The notes under the pieces were generated by a model, which was given only the letters and a program-made list of their open reading frames with translations, made no database searches and was not told the DNA's origin. The position numbers were made by a program, and so were the translations under genes. From positions 1-50,655 of the forward strand of contig JAFWFL010000123.1 of NCBI GenBank assembly GCA_017515595.1: a stretch of DNA of 50,655 nucleotides, given 5' to 3'. Positions within the stretch are counted from its first letter, which is position 1. Every line of letters starts with the position of its first letter. This stretch comes from Coriobacteriales bacterium (GTDB lineage Bacteria; Actinomycetota; Coriobacteriia; Coriobacteriales; UMGS124). This document shows positions 34,199 through 42,915 of the stretch, in pieces.

Positions 34199-35188
34199 TT
34201 ATGCCTCAGCAACGAGTCTCTCGGCAACTTCACGCGCGGTAGGAGCAGATAACATGCCTCCCATACGCTCAACCGAGACGCTTGCCGCTGCGCAGGCGTA
34301 GCGGCCGCATGAGCGAAGATCCGAATCGCTGAGAATATCGAGGTCATCTACCGTGCGAACTTCGTGAACACCCAAAAGCCAGGCGAGTGTGGCCCCCCAG
34401 AATACATCTCCTGCTCCGGTAGTATCGAGCGCATGAACAGTGAAGCTATCGACGTGGCTGCTCGATGTGCGTGTTGAGAGGAACGCACCTTCATTACCCA
34501 AGGTTATTGCCACAAAATGAGGTCCCATCGCAAGAATCGCGTAGGCCAGCTCCTGGAGGTCTTCTCCGCTGCCTACAAGCATTTGGGCTTCTTCAAGAGA
34601 GAGCTTGACAATTTGTGCGCGGCTCATCATGCGTTTAATCTCGTCTTTGGCCGACTCTTTGCTTGGCCACAGGCTTGCGCGGTAATTGGGGTCAAAGCTA
34701 ATAAGCCTGCCGGCTTCCTGAGCAGCATCAACCAGAGCAAATGTTGCCGAGCGGACGGGCTCGGCCGAGAGCGACACACTCCCCACATGGAGCGCTCTGC
34801 AGCCTGTGGCAAGTTCGGTCGAGATGTCCTCAGGCCTGAGCTGGGTATCGGCTCCCGGTTTGCGTGAGAATGAGAAGCTGCGTTCGGCCGTCATAGGATC
34901 AATATCAACAAACGCGAGGGTTGTTGAGGTATACCGGTCGGCAATAACGTGATCTACATTGACGCCGGTAGCAGCCAGCGCGTCACGTGCCAAAGTTCCA
35001 AGAGCATCAGCTCCAACCTTGCCAATGAACATAACACTCAATCCCAGCTTGGATGCTGCAGCAGCAACATTAGCCGGAGCGCCGCCCGGATTACGCGTGT
35101 ACAATACACGGCCGGCTTCATCTGTAGTTGTAGCCGAGAAATCAACTAAAAGTTCGCCCATGCAAACGAGGGTGCCTGAAGTGCACAT
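34199..35188 (-). CDS. PfkB-family carbohydrate kinase (fructokinase-like)
   Basis: 329 residues from ATG 35188 (GGGAGAGG upstream). The ribokinase fold begins LVCMGELLVDFSATTTDE, with the sugar-site NPGGAPANVAAAASKLGL and the C-terminal anion-hole/catalytic motif DTTGAGDVFWGATLAWLLG. ATP-dependent phosphorylation of a sugar, most similar in layout to fructokinases (ScrK). No sugar transporter is adjacent. It heads a two-gene unit with the MBL hydrolase. Confidence 0.87.
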   Translation of the reverse strand: MCTSGTLVCMGELLVDFSATTTDEAGRVLYTRNPGGAPANVAAAASKLGLSVMFIGKVGADALGTLARDALAATGVNVDHVIADRYTSTTLAFVDIDPMTAERSFSFSRKPGADTQLRPEDISTELATGCRALHVGSVSLSAEPVRSATFALVDAAQEAGRLISFDPNYRASLWPSKESAKDEIKRMMSRAQIVKLSLEEAQMLVGSGEDLQELAYAILAMGPHFVAITLGNEGAFLSTRTSSSHVDSFTVHALDTTGAGDVFWGATLAWLLGVHEVRTVDDLDILSDSDLRSCGRYACAAASVSVERMGGMLSAPTAREVAERLVAEA

Positions 35189-35350
35189 AATAAACCTCTC
35201 CCGCGCGCTTGTTGTGTTTAGAGTGAGATTACGCGCATGTATAGTATCGCACAAATATCTCCCAGTTAAAAGGGGCTAAATATAGTGGTCTCCCAGCTAG
35301 AGCACCATATATGTTGTGGAATGAACATACCCCTGTCCCTTGTTCATTCA

Positions 35351-35558
35351 AACCACCCTTGTGCACAAGAATTCTCAAATCATGACTACACAAATGCGTT
35401 TGTGTAGTCATTTTCAATCTCTATGTATATAAGTCAGAGTGGTACCAAGCTTCTGAACTGCAGGTATTATTTTACTATCTATTTTTTCTCTCCCTAACTG
35501 ACTACACAAATGCGTTTGTGTAGTCATGATTTGAGAATTCTTGTGCACAAGGGTGGTT
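35351..35558. repeat. 208-bp nested palindrome
   Basis: Two 60-bp arms (35351-35410 and 35499-35558) are inverted copies with 58 of 60 matches, separated by 88 bp. Each arm contains a near-perfect 28-bp palindrome of its own (35383-35410, 35499-35526; core CAAATGCGTTTG). It fills much of the gap 35189-35714 upstream of the ligase gene and encodes no protein. Confidence 0.85.
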
Positions 35559-35714
35559 ACTGGGCAGTCTGCCGGTCTCTCATCCTACTGTCCTTTTGGA
35601 ATGCTTGTGTTGCCGGGGATGTTTGTGCGATTGTCCGTGCGGCGGAGGTGCGGGAGCGCTATAGTTATACGTGAGCGCAAGAGTCGCCTACCGACAAAGA
35701 AAAGAGGTATTGTT

Positions 35715-36980
35715 ATGTGTGAACACACAAGCGCTAATCTGCATATCAAGCCGTTCCAGTGGGACATGATCCAAACCCTGCTTTCCAACATTAAAGAGCG
35801 CAGCCCATTCTATGCAAAGAAATTTGCTGATTTTGACATGGCTGACATTAAGACGCCGGAAGATTTTATTAAGCTTCCGTTTTCCGAGAAGAACGACCTC
35901 CGCGAAGCGTATCCTCTGGGAATCCAGGCAGCGCCTGATTCCGAAATTGTGCGTATCCACTCTTCAAGCGGTACAACCGGTACACCCGTTATCATTCCCT
36001 ATACCCAAAAAGACGTTGATGACTGGGCCATCCAGTTTGCCCGTTGTTATGAGACAATCGGTTGCACCAGAGAAGACCGTATTCATATTACCCCAGGTTA
36101 TGGCCTGTGGACAGCGGGCATCGGATTCCAAATTGGTGCTGAGCGCTTTGGTGCCATGGCAATCCCCATGGGCCCCGGCAATACCGAAAAACAGCTGCGC
36201 ATGATGCAGGACCTCAAGTCAACCGTTCTGTGTGCTACTTCAAGCTACGCTCTCCTTCTGGCCGAGCGCATTGCACAGGAAGGCATCCGCGACAAGCTTT
36301 ACCTGCGCAAGGGTCTTATTGGCAGCGAGCGCTGGGGCGCAAAGATGCGTCAGCGCATTGCAAACGAGTTGGGCGTTGAACTCTATGATATTTACGGCCT
36401 GACCGAGATTTACGGACCGGGTGTAGGTGTAAACTGCAGCTACAACACCGGTATTCACTGCTGGGACGATTTTATTTTTATCGAGATCATTGATCCCAAG
36501 ACAGGCGAGAACCTGCCCGACGGCGAAGTGGGCGAGATGGTTATTACCACCCTCCAGAAAGAGGGCGCCCCGCTCATCAGGTATCGTACCCATGACCTCT
36601 CAAGCATTGTTCCCGGTGATGACTGCCCGTGCGGCATGAAGCACACCCGCATTACCCAGCTTGTTGGCCGTACCGACGACATGTTTAAGGTCAAGGGCGT
36701 TAACATGTTCCCCGCACAGGTAGAAGAAGTCTGTGCTGCTGTTGACGGCGTAAGCAGCGAATATCAGGTTATGATTGACCATCTCAACGGCAAAGACATC
36801 ATGACCCTCTACTTTGAATGCAATTCAAATGACCCGCTTGTGCGCAAAGACGTGGAAGAAGCCGTGGTAGAGACCTTTAAGAACCGCATTGGTGTAACGG
36901 TAGTTCCCAAGGCCGTAGGCATAGGAGACCTCCCGCGTTCCGAGAAGAAGTCGACCCGTATTTACGACAACAGGTACTAA
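35715..36980 (+). CDS. paaK: Phenylacetate-CoA ligase family AMP-forming enzyme
   Basis: 421 residues from ATG 35715 (AAAGAGG upstream); the frame is open further upstream into the palindrome, but that part is not protein-like. PaaK-type features: SPFYAKKFADFDM, the P-loop SSSGTTGTPVIIPYT, YGLTEIYGPGVG, LIRYRTHDLSSIVPGDDCPCG and the C-terminal lysine-bearing RSEKKSTRIYD. It activates an aryl-acetic or related acid to its CoA thioester with ATP. In Coriobacteria such ligases are often linked to aromatic amino-acid fermentation. No paa degradation genes flank it, so it may supply or salvage aryl-acids (inference). Confidence 0.9.
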   Translation: MCEHTSANLHIKPFQWDMIQTLLSNIKERSPFYAKKFADFDMADIKTPEDFIKLPFSEKNDLREAYPLGIQAAPDSEIVRIHSSSGTTGTPVIIPYTQKDVDDWAIQFARCYETIGCTREDRIHITPGYGLWTAGIGFQIGAERFGAMAIPMGPGNTEKQLRMMQDLKSTVLCATSSYALLLAERIAQEGIRDKLYLRKGLIGSERWGAKMRQRIANELGVELYDIYGLTEIYGPGVGVNCSYNTGIHCWDDFIFIEIIDPKTGENLPDGEVGEMVITTLQKEGAPLIRYRTHDLSSIVPGDDCPCGMKHTRITQLVGRTDDMFKVKGVNMFPAQVEEVCAAVDGVSSEYQVMIDHLNGKDIMTLYFECNSNDPLVRKDVEEAVVETFKNRIGVTVVPKAVGIGDLPRSEKKSTRIYDNRY

Positions 36981-36998
36981 ACATCTGTACAGCTAAAC

Positions 36999-37041
36999 AA
37001 GCAGGCGCGTGTTACATTTTGAATGTAACACGCGCCTGCTT
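36999..37041. terminator. Strong bidirectional terminator after paaK
   Basis: A 20-bp perfect stem (AAGCAGGCGCGTGTTACATT with its complement) and a 3-base loop, between convergent paaK and the XRE gene, with TTT/AAA flanks. Confidence 0.85.
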
Positions 37042-37067
37042 TTGGTTGCGATATATGTGCCGGCTGG

Positions 37068-37349
37068 CTAGGGCTTCTCGGCCTTGCTTTGTTCTTGATT
37101 CTTTTTTAGTTCTTCGAGAAGTATGTCTCTTGAGAAGAACGCGCTGATATCTACGTTATAGGCTTTTGCAAAGGTATAAAGAGTGACAAGACGCGGCGTC
37201 CGGCGGCCCTGTTCATAATAGCCCACCGTAACGCGCTCAAGTTCAACCAACTCAGCTGCCTGCTCCTGTGTTAAACCGCGTGCCTTGCGAATATACTTCA
37301 TGTTTTGGCCAAGCTCTTTAAATTGCTTGGAATAAGCCTGTTTATTCAT
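37068..37349 (-). CDS. Small XRE-family transcriptional regulator
   Basis: 93 residues if translation starts at ATG 37349 (no strong site; ATG 37409 and 37424 are in frame). A single helix-turn-helix domain: LGQNMKYIRKARGLTQEQAA, then ELERVTVGYYEQGRRTPRLV and LYTFAKAYNVDISAFF, followed by a charged tail. Target unknown; it might control the ligase gene it converges on or the shikimate-kinase operon. Confidence 0.82.
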   Translation of the reverse strand: MNKQAYSKQFKELGQNMKYIRKARGLTQEQAAELVELERVTVGYYEQGRRTPRLVTLYTFAKAYNVDISAFFSRDILLEELKKNQEQSKAEKP

Positions 37350-37505
37350 AGTAACAGCATTACAGCCAAAATGAATGAAGTCTACTAACACAGTGTTAGC
37401 AAAAGTCATAATGCCTGATAACACAGGGTAAGAAATATAAAGAATTTTTTACAATTAGATTTGGAAAGCAGACTTAAATATTGCTGTAATGATGCTTTGA
37501 CCGCG

Positions 37506-38027
37506 TTAGGAATTGAGCCATTCCAAAACAGCGTCAGCGATTAGGTCAACAGAGCGTGCAACCGAGATACCCGTGGTATCAACGGTAACATCTGCATACT
37601 GCTCATATAAGGCAGAACGCTCGAGAAAGAGATCCTTAAAGGTATAGCCTTTAGGCATAATGACGCCGCGCTTTTTAACATCGCCCACACGGCGGGCAAC
37701 GTCTTCATATGCAGCATAGATGTATACAATGGGACCCGTTGTTTTGAGGTGCTCCATGGCATGGGCGCTATAACATGCGCTGCCGCCGGTAGCTATAACG
37801 GTACGGGCCGGTTCAATGCTTTCGAGCACCTCGGCTTCCATTTTCAGAAGCGCTTCATTGCCCTGTGCGGCAATAAGCTCCTCAAGCGTGGCGTCATGGT
37901 TGACCTGGATAGTAATGTCGGTATCAATAAAGTTGTAGCGCATCTTTTTTGCGAGAAGGACGCCCATGGTTGATTTTCCTGCTGCGGGCATACCTACCAG
38001 CACAATGTTACGTTTATCTATAGCCAT
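37506..38027 (-). CDS. aroK: Shikimate kinase-like protein
   Basis: 173 residues. P-loop GMPAAGKSTMG, the shikimate-binding D in FIDTDITIQ, a GGSACYS segment where shikimate kinases have GGG, and an R-rich lid (KKRGVIMPKGYT, then LFLERSALYEQYADVTVDTT). It should phosphorylate shikimate in aromatic amino-acid synthesis. The GGS in place of GGG and an atypical lid leave some doubt about the substrate. Last gene of the dnaX-ybaB-recR set; strong GGAAGGAGG before the ATG. Confidence 0.82.
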   Translation of the reverse strand: MAIDKRNIVLVGMPAAGKSTMGVLLAKKMRYNFIDTDITIQVNHDATLEELIAAQGNEALLKMEAEVLESIEPARTVIATGGSACYSAHAMEHLKTTGPIVYIYAAYEDVARRVGDVKKRGVIMPKGYTFKDLFLERSALYEQYADVTVDTTGISVARSVDLIADAVLEWLNS

Positions 38028-38045
38028 AAGGCCTCCTTCCGTATA

Positions 38046-38639
38046 CTACATTTGTCGGCGGGCTTCTATTGCCCGGCCCAAAGTTACTTCATCTGCGTAT
38101 TCAAGGTCTCCGCCTACCGGCAGACCGCTTGCAAGCCGGGAAACCTGTATGCCTAACGGTTTGATAATGCGCGCAAGGTAGCCGGCTGTAGTCTCGCCCT
38201 CAATATCCGGGTTTGTGGCGATGACCACCTCAGTAACAGGTTCTGATGCCAGGCGGTCCATGAGCTCATGGATATGCAGCTCATTGGGTCCTATGTGGTC
38301 CATAGGGCTCAGGACGCCCCCTAACACATGGTAAAGACCGTCCCAAACGCCGGTTTTCTCGATAGCCTCAACATCGCGAGGCTCGGAAACAACGCATATG
38401 CGCGAAGTATCGCGGCGTTCATTGCTGCAGATAGCGCAATAAGTACCCACGGCATAGTTAAAACACCGCGGGCAAAAATGTACGGTTGTTTTGACCTCGA
38501 TGAGCGCATGAGCAAGCTTGCGCACCGTTGCTTCATCAGTACGCAGAATATGATAGGCTATGCGCTGAGCAGATTTGGTACCAATACCAGGCAGGCGGGT
38601 AAGTTCCTCTACCAGGTTGGTAAATGTTGCGTCAATCAC
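38046..38639 (-). CDS. recR: Recombination mediator RecR
   Basis: 197 residues from GTG 38639, one base after the ybaB stop. Helix-hairpin-helix LTRLPGIGTKSAQRIAYHIL, the four-cysteine zinc finger CPRCFNYAVGTYCAIC, and the Toprim domain CVVSEPRDVEAIE through VVIATNPDIEGETTA are all present. It acts with RecF/RecO to load RecA on gapped DNA. Standard length and position in a dnaX operon. Confidence 0.96.
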   Translation of the reverse strand: MIDATFTNLVEELTRLPGIGTKSAQRIAYHILRTDEATVRKLAHALIEVKTTVHFCPRCFNYAVGTYCAICSNERRDTSRICVVSEPRDVEAIEKTGVWDGLYHVLGGVLSPMDHIGPNELHIHELMDRLASEPVTEVVIATNPDIEGETTAGYLARIIKPLGIQVSRLASGLPVGGDLEYADEVTLGRAIEARRQM

Positions 38640-38640
38640 G

Positions 38641-38961
38641 TTAGAAACCGAGTCCGCCCAAGCCGGGGATGTTCATGCCGCCGGTTACGGCGCCCATACG
38701 CTGGTTTGCAACCTCGGCTGCGCTGTTTGCGCACTCGTTAACGGCAGCAACAATCATGTCCTGCAAAAGTTCGACATCCTCGGGGTCAAGAGCTGCCGGG
38801 TCAATGTGAATCTCCTGCAGCTCGCCGGCTCCGTTCATAACTGCCTTAACCATGCCGCCGCCTGCGGTAGCCTCAACCATAACGTCCTTAAGGCCATCCT
38901 GCACGTCAGCAAGCTGTTGCTGCATCTTGCGAGCCTGCTTGAGCATTTTCTGCATATCCAT
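38641..38961 (-). CDS. ybaB: YbaB/EbfC nucleoid-associated protein
   Basis: 106 residues from ATG 38961. Typical MDMQKMLKQARKMQQQLADV start, the VEATAGGGMVKAVMNGAGEL strand region and a C-terminal helix ending in a glycine-rich tail (MNIPGLGGLGF). Dimeric DNA-binding protein conserved beside dnaX and recR. AAAGGT lies upstream. A 119-bp palindrome separates it from dnaX. Confidence 0.95.
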   Translation of the reverse strand: MDMQKMLKQARKMQQQLADVQDGLKDVMVEATAGGGMVKAVMNGAGELQEIHIDPAALDPEDVELLQDMIVAAVNECANSAAEVANQRMGAVTGGMNIPGLGGLGF

Positions 38962-39150
38962 AGCAAAACCTTTCTCAAATATAACGCCCAATTCGCCAAA
39001 ACTCAGCGGTACGTTATAGGAACAAAATATAACCCTTATACTTTACTCAACAAACGTCTTCCTGCATAGCGAATCACGAATGAAATAGCAATTCTTCAGC
39101 ACTTCCCTATCTCAAAGATCTCATGTGTCATAAATTGCTGTCGCATCCAA

Positions 39151-39269
39151 TGCAAGTTACGACGGGCGCTAGCATGATCAAATATGGAAATGTTGTCAAA
39201 TCCAGGGCTTTTGCTAAGAAATCTTTTGATTTTCGCCTCTTCTCATGCTAGTACCCGTCATAACTTGCA
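39151..39269. repeat. 119-bp intergenic palindrome, copy 3
   Basis: Ends TGCAAGTTACGACGGGCGCT and AGTACCCGTCATAACTTGCA; the centre has GGGCTTTTGCTAAGAAATC, a decayed form of the GCCGAGAAACC core. It lies inside the dnaX-ybaB operon, 11 bp after the dnaX stop, so it is transcribed. Confidence 0.85.
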
Positions 39270-39280
39270 GCGGTGACAAG

Positions 39281-41887
39281 CTATTCTTTGGTTATCTTTA
39301 CTCCAAGGCCAAAGGCGTCACTCAGAAGACCATGGATTGCCGAGGCATCAGACGAAGGAGTAGTGTTGGTGTTGGAGCCAGTGATTGACCAATTATAAGG
39401 TTCATCTTCAGGCGGAATGTCATCATAAGACTCGTCGTATGCATCATAGAGATCAAGCGGCACTTCATCTTCCTTACTGGCATACTGCGGAGGTTCCGGT
39501 GATGGGGGATTTGGTATCTGAGCAGGGCTGGGCTTGCCAGAAGATTGAGGAATCGCATGAACTGAGGCCGAGATGGGAGCGCTTGCTTCTTGTTTGACAG
39601 GCGCCGTAACCGGGGTCTGAGCAACCGGTTTAGGCTTGGGAGCAGTCTTTTTGGGTGCTGCAGATGCAATCGGGTTGACCGCTTTGCCTGCTTCTGCCTG
39701 CTTGCGGGCTTCTGCGGCTTTCGCGGCTATGACCGAGGGCAACGGGTAGGGGTTTTTGCGCTTGCCGGAACGCGATGTTCCCTGAGATGAAGAGCTCTTT
39801 TTGGGAGTTTCCTGTTTGGGAGGCTGTGCTTGTTCTGCTTTAACAGCCGGTGGCGTTTCAGTGGGCTTCTCGGCAACTTGAGGTTCTTTGCGCGGGGAAG
39901 TCCAGGGGAGATCAACCGGTTCTTTTGGCTGAGATTGCGGCTGGGGTTGCGGCTCACTTGGCCGAGAAACCCGTGCAGCCTCAGAAGGACTGTTCACAGT
40001 CTGCGATGTTTGAGGAGGTTCTTGAGGCACTACCGGTTCTTGCGGGACTGCCACCGGTGCAGGTATTGATGGTGTTTGAGTAGCGGGACGTTGAGTAGGT
40101 TGCGCAGCCTTGAATGTTGTTGCTGGTATGGCCTGCTGAGCCGGAGCAGGCTGCGCCGAAGAGGGTTTTGCGGCAGGCGCAGACTTTGTGGGAGCATCAG
40201 TAAACCCGGAGCCGGTGAACACAAGAGAGATTCCTGGCCCGTATATGCGCGCAACAGCTTGTTGTAATACGTTCATGGACTGAGGCCGCGTTATCATATG
40301 CGCGGCAAACGTTGCGCCATGGTTTTCTATGGTAAGAACATTGTTGTTCAAGGTGCCAAGCATTGGCCGAATCAAACCGCCCGTAGACGCATGGGCTTTT
40401 GTGACTTCATTTACGAGGCGATCCCACAATTCCTGTGATTGCTGCAGGTTATTGGCAGCGGGAGCAGGCGTTTGTGCCGGCGCTACCTGTGGACTTACCA
40501 CAGGAGCAGGTTGCGCCGCCACGGGCTGAGGTTGTACAGGTGCAGGCATTGGCTGAGGTTGCGGCCGTACAGGAACGGGCTGAGGTTGAGCAGATACTAC
40601 CTGCTGTTGTACCGGTGCTGCCTGAGGTTGTGCGGGCATTACCTGTGGTTGCTGCATCGGCGTGGCTTGTGGTTGTTGCTGAGCGGCCATGGGTTGCGGT
40701 TGTGCTTGCGCAGGATGGCTCTGAACAGGCAGACCTCCCTGCTGAAGCCTCGCAACAAGCGTCTCCAGCTGAGCGATGCGTGCTGCAAGGGCTTCGAGCG
40801 TAAGATCGCCCTCGGGCCGGGCCATGCGTGTAAGAGCTACTTCGAGCGAAAGCCGCTGGTCAGTAGAAGACCTCAGCTCCATGCCCAGTTTGCCAAGAAT
40901 ATCAAGGATGAATGCCAAGCGGTCACTCCCGCCCATTTCCCGGGCGAGAAGCACCAGCTGCCCTGCGTCCGGGCGGTCAGTAAATGCTTGAGCTCCTGCT
41001 ACAGAGGCCACATAAACATCGCGTATATAGGCAGTAAAGTCGCGGGTAAGCTGGGTAATATCGCTCCCTCTGCTCACGAGGTCAGCAACGGCTGCAAAGC
41101 ACCGGGCAATATCGCGAGAAGCAACTGCTTGTGCAATGCCTTCAAGAACATCGTTGGCGACTTCACCCAACACTGCCTGGGCGTCGGCGAGTCTGATCTG
41201 CTTTGAACCGTATACCGAGAGTTGCTCGAGCCGCGAAAGCGCGTCGCGCAGTCCGCCTTGTGCATGTTTTGCAATCAGGGCAAGGGCTTCTGGCTCGTAA
41301 CTAAAGCCTTCCTGCTCGCACACATACTGAAGACGCTCTTCAATATCCTGCGTTGTAATGCTGTGAAATTCGAGCCGCTGGCAGCGCGAAAGAATGGTAT
41401 CGGGAACCTTTTGCGGGTCTGTGGTGCAAAGCACAAATACCACGTGCTCGGGAGGCTCTTCTATGGTCTTGAGCAGCGCGTTAAATGCCGCAACGGTGAG
41501 CATATGGACTTCGTCGATGATATAGACTTTTTTACGTCCCCGCGTAGGAGCCAAATCCACACGGTTAATAATTTCTTCGCGCACACTGTCAACGCCCGTC
41601 CGCGATGCCGCATCGAGTTCATAGACATCAGGGTGGAGCCCCTCGGCAATCTCCAGACACTGTTCACAGGTGCCGTCAGGGCTGGCACAAGGCCCGTGTT
41701 CGCAGAGCAGCGCTTTTGCAAGGAGACGCGCTGTGGTGGTTTTACCGGTGCCACGCGGCCCGCTAAACAAATACGCGTGGGCAGGCCGTCCTTCATTAAG
41801 GGCGTTTTGAAGCGTCGAGACAATGTGCTTTTGTCCTACCATGCTCTCAAATGTCTGAGGCCGGTATTTTCTGAACAGGGACTCCAT
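39281..41887 (-). CDS. dnaX: DNA polymerase III subunit gamma/tau
   Basis: 868 residues, AAGGAG before the ATG. The AAA+ clamp-loader part covers the first 370 residues: RKYRPQTFESMVGQ, Walker A SGPRGTGKTT, zinc-binding cysteines in CEHGPCASPDGTCEQC, Walker B YIIDEVHMLT, and sensor CTTDPQKVP. The rest is an unusually long tail: a Gln/Pro/Ala-rich repeat region (about 390-480), a small folded segment around 485-560, and a second Pro/Ser/Lys-rich tail to the end. No slippery heptamer was identified. First gene of the operon; it binds the polymerase core and other clamp-loader subunits. Confidence 0.95.
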   Translation of the reverse strand: MESLFRKYRPQTFESMVGQKHIVSTLQNALNEGRPAHAYLFSGPRGTGKTTTARLLAKALLCEHGPCASPDGTCEQCLEIAEGLHPDVYELDAASRTGVDSVREEIINRVDLAPTRGRKKVYIIDEVHMLTVAAFNALLKTIEEPPEHVVFVLCTTDPQKVPDTILSRCQRLEFHSITTQDIEERLQYVCEQEGFSYEPEALALIAKHAQGGLRDALSRLEQLSVYGSKQIRLADAQAVLGEVANDVLEGIAQAVASRDIARCFAAVADLVSRGSDITQLTRDFTAYIRDVYVASVAGAQAFTDRPDAGQLVLLAREMGGSDRLAFILDILGKLGMELRSSTDQRLSLEVALTRMARPEGDLTLEALAARIAQLETLVARLQQGGLPVQSHPAQAQPQPMAAQQQPQATPMQQPQVMPAQPQAAPVQQQVVSAQPQPVPVRPQPQPMPAPVQPQPVAAQPAPVVSPQVAPAQTPAPAANNLQQSQELWDRLVNEVTKAHASTGGLIRPMLGTLNNNVLTIENHGATFAAHMITRPQSMNVLQQAVARIYGPGISLVFTGSGFTDAPTKSAPAAKPSSAQPAPAQQAIPATTFKAAQPTQRPATQTPSIPAPVAVPQEPVVPQEPPQTSQTVNSPSEAARVSRPSEPQPQPQSQPKEPVDLPWTSPRKEPQVAEKPTETPPAVKAEQAQPPKQETPKKSSSSQGTSRSGKRKNPYPLPSVIAAKAAEARKQAEAGKAVNPIASAAPKKTAPKPKPVAQTPVTAPVKQEASAPISASVHAIPQSSGKPSPAQIPNPPSPEPPQYASKEDEVPLDLYDAYDESYDDIPPEDEPYNWSITGSNTNTTPSSDASAIHGLLSDAFGLGVKITKE

Positions 41888-41978
41888 ATAAATCTCCTTA
41901 CCTGCGCGTTACAGTAAGAGCTTATACCACGTTATGATTGTCAAAGCAACTCGCAAACAAGTACAAAATAAAAGCGCG

Positions 41979-42013
41979 AAAATAAGACAGGGTTCTGCCG
42001 GCTGTCTTATTTT
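41979..42013. terminator. Hairpin upstream of dnaX and the sirtuin gene
   Basis: A 12-bp perfect stem AAAATAAGACAG with its complement and an 11-base loop, flanked by T/A runs. It lies between divergent dnaX and the sirtuin gene, so it may end a short leader or act as a boundary. Confidence 0.5.
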
Positions 42014-42090
42014 CCTTACACCATGGAGCAAATGAGTTTATACTATTGGCACATATTACTCGTGCAGTGCCCCAGGAGGGAGTGTGTGCC

Positions 42091-42876
42091 ATGGCAATAC
42101 AAAACAACGAAGTGGTAAATCCTCAGGTACTTGAGTTACGAGAGCTTCTCGACCATGCGCATTCAGCGGTATTTTTTGGCGGAGCAGGTGTATCTACCGA
42201 GAGCGGTATTCCTGATTTTCGCAGTTCTAACGGGCTTTACCACACCCAAAGCGGTGTGGGCTATGCACCTGAAGAAGTAGTATCCCACTCGTTTTTTGTT
42301 GCCCACCCGCAGGAATTCTGGACGTTTTACCGCACACGCATGATTTTTGCTGATGCCCAACCCAATGCATGCCACCGCAAGCTTGCCGAGCTCGAAGCTT
42401 CAGGACATCTTGCTGCCGTGGTTACCCAGAATATTGACGGTTTGCACCAGGCTGCCGGTTCAAAGCGCGTTTTAGAGCTCCACGGGTCAGTTCACCGCAA
42501 CCACTGCCTGTCATGCGGCAAGAGCTTTGATTTGGATCATGTACTTGAGCTCTGCGATGCGCATTCTTCTCAAAGCGGCAAACAACCAAAGGTAAATATT
42601 CCGTATTGCCCGGAATGCGGCGGCGTGATTAAGCCTGATGTTGTGCTCTATGAAGAACCGCTTGATGAAGCTACCATAGAAGCGGCCATTAAGGTGATAT
42701 CTCGTGCTGATGTTCTTGTTATTGCAGGTACATCGCTTGCCGTTTGGCCCGCAGCCGGCTTCATTGACTACTTTAACGGTGACAAGCTGGTTGTGGCAAA
42801 CATGTCATCAACTCATGCGGACGCAAGGGCAGATCTCGTGATAAGAGACCCTGTGGGGCAGGTGTTTAACTGGTAA
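42091..42876 (+). CDS. cobB: Sirtuin NAD-dependent protein deacylase
   Basis: 261 residues from ATG 42091 (CAGGAGGGA upstream). NAD pocket GGAGVSTESGIPDFRSS, TQNIDGLHQAAG, catalytic His in ELHGSVHRN, two zinc pairs CLSCG and CPECG, and GTSLAVWPAAG. It removes acetyl or other acyl groups from lysines with NAD. A 17-residue insert between the zinc pairs is Ser/His-rich. Likely co-transcribed with the TetR gene 39 bp downstream, although the two functions need not be linked. Confidence 0.93.
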   Translation: MAIQNNEVVNPQVLELRELLDHAHSAVFFGGAGVSTESGIPDFRSSNGLYHTQSGVGYAPEEVVSHSFFVAHPQEFWTFYRTRMIFADAQPNACHRKLAELEASGHLAAVVTQNIDGLHQAAGSKRVLELHGSVHRNHCLSCGKSFDLDHVLELCDAHSSQSGKQPKVNIPYCPECGGVIKPDVVLYEEPLDEATIEAAIKVISRADVLVIAGTSLAVWPAAGFIDYFNGDKLVVANMSSTHADARADLVIRDPVGQVFNW

Positions 42877-42915
42877 TATACCACGAACACAGTACAAGCA
42901 AAGGCATAACAGGAA

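Noticed and set aside
39281-41887. Programmed frameshift in dnaX producing a short gamma form
   Set aside because: No clear A-rich slippery heptamer with a following stop was found near the end of the clamp-loader part.
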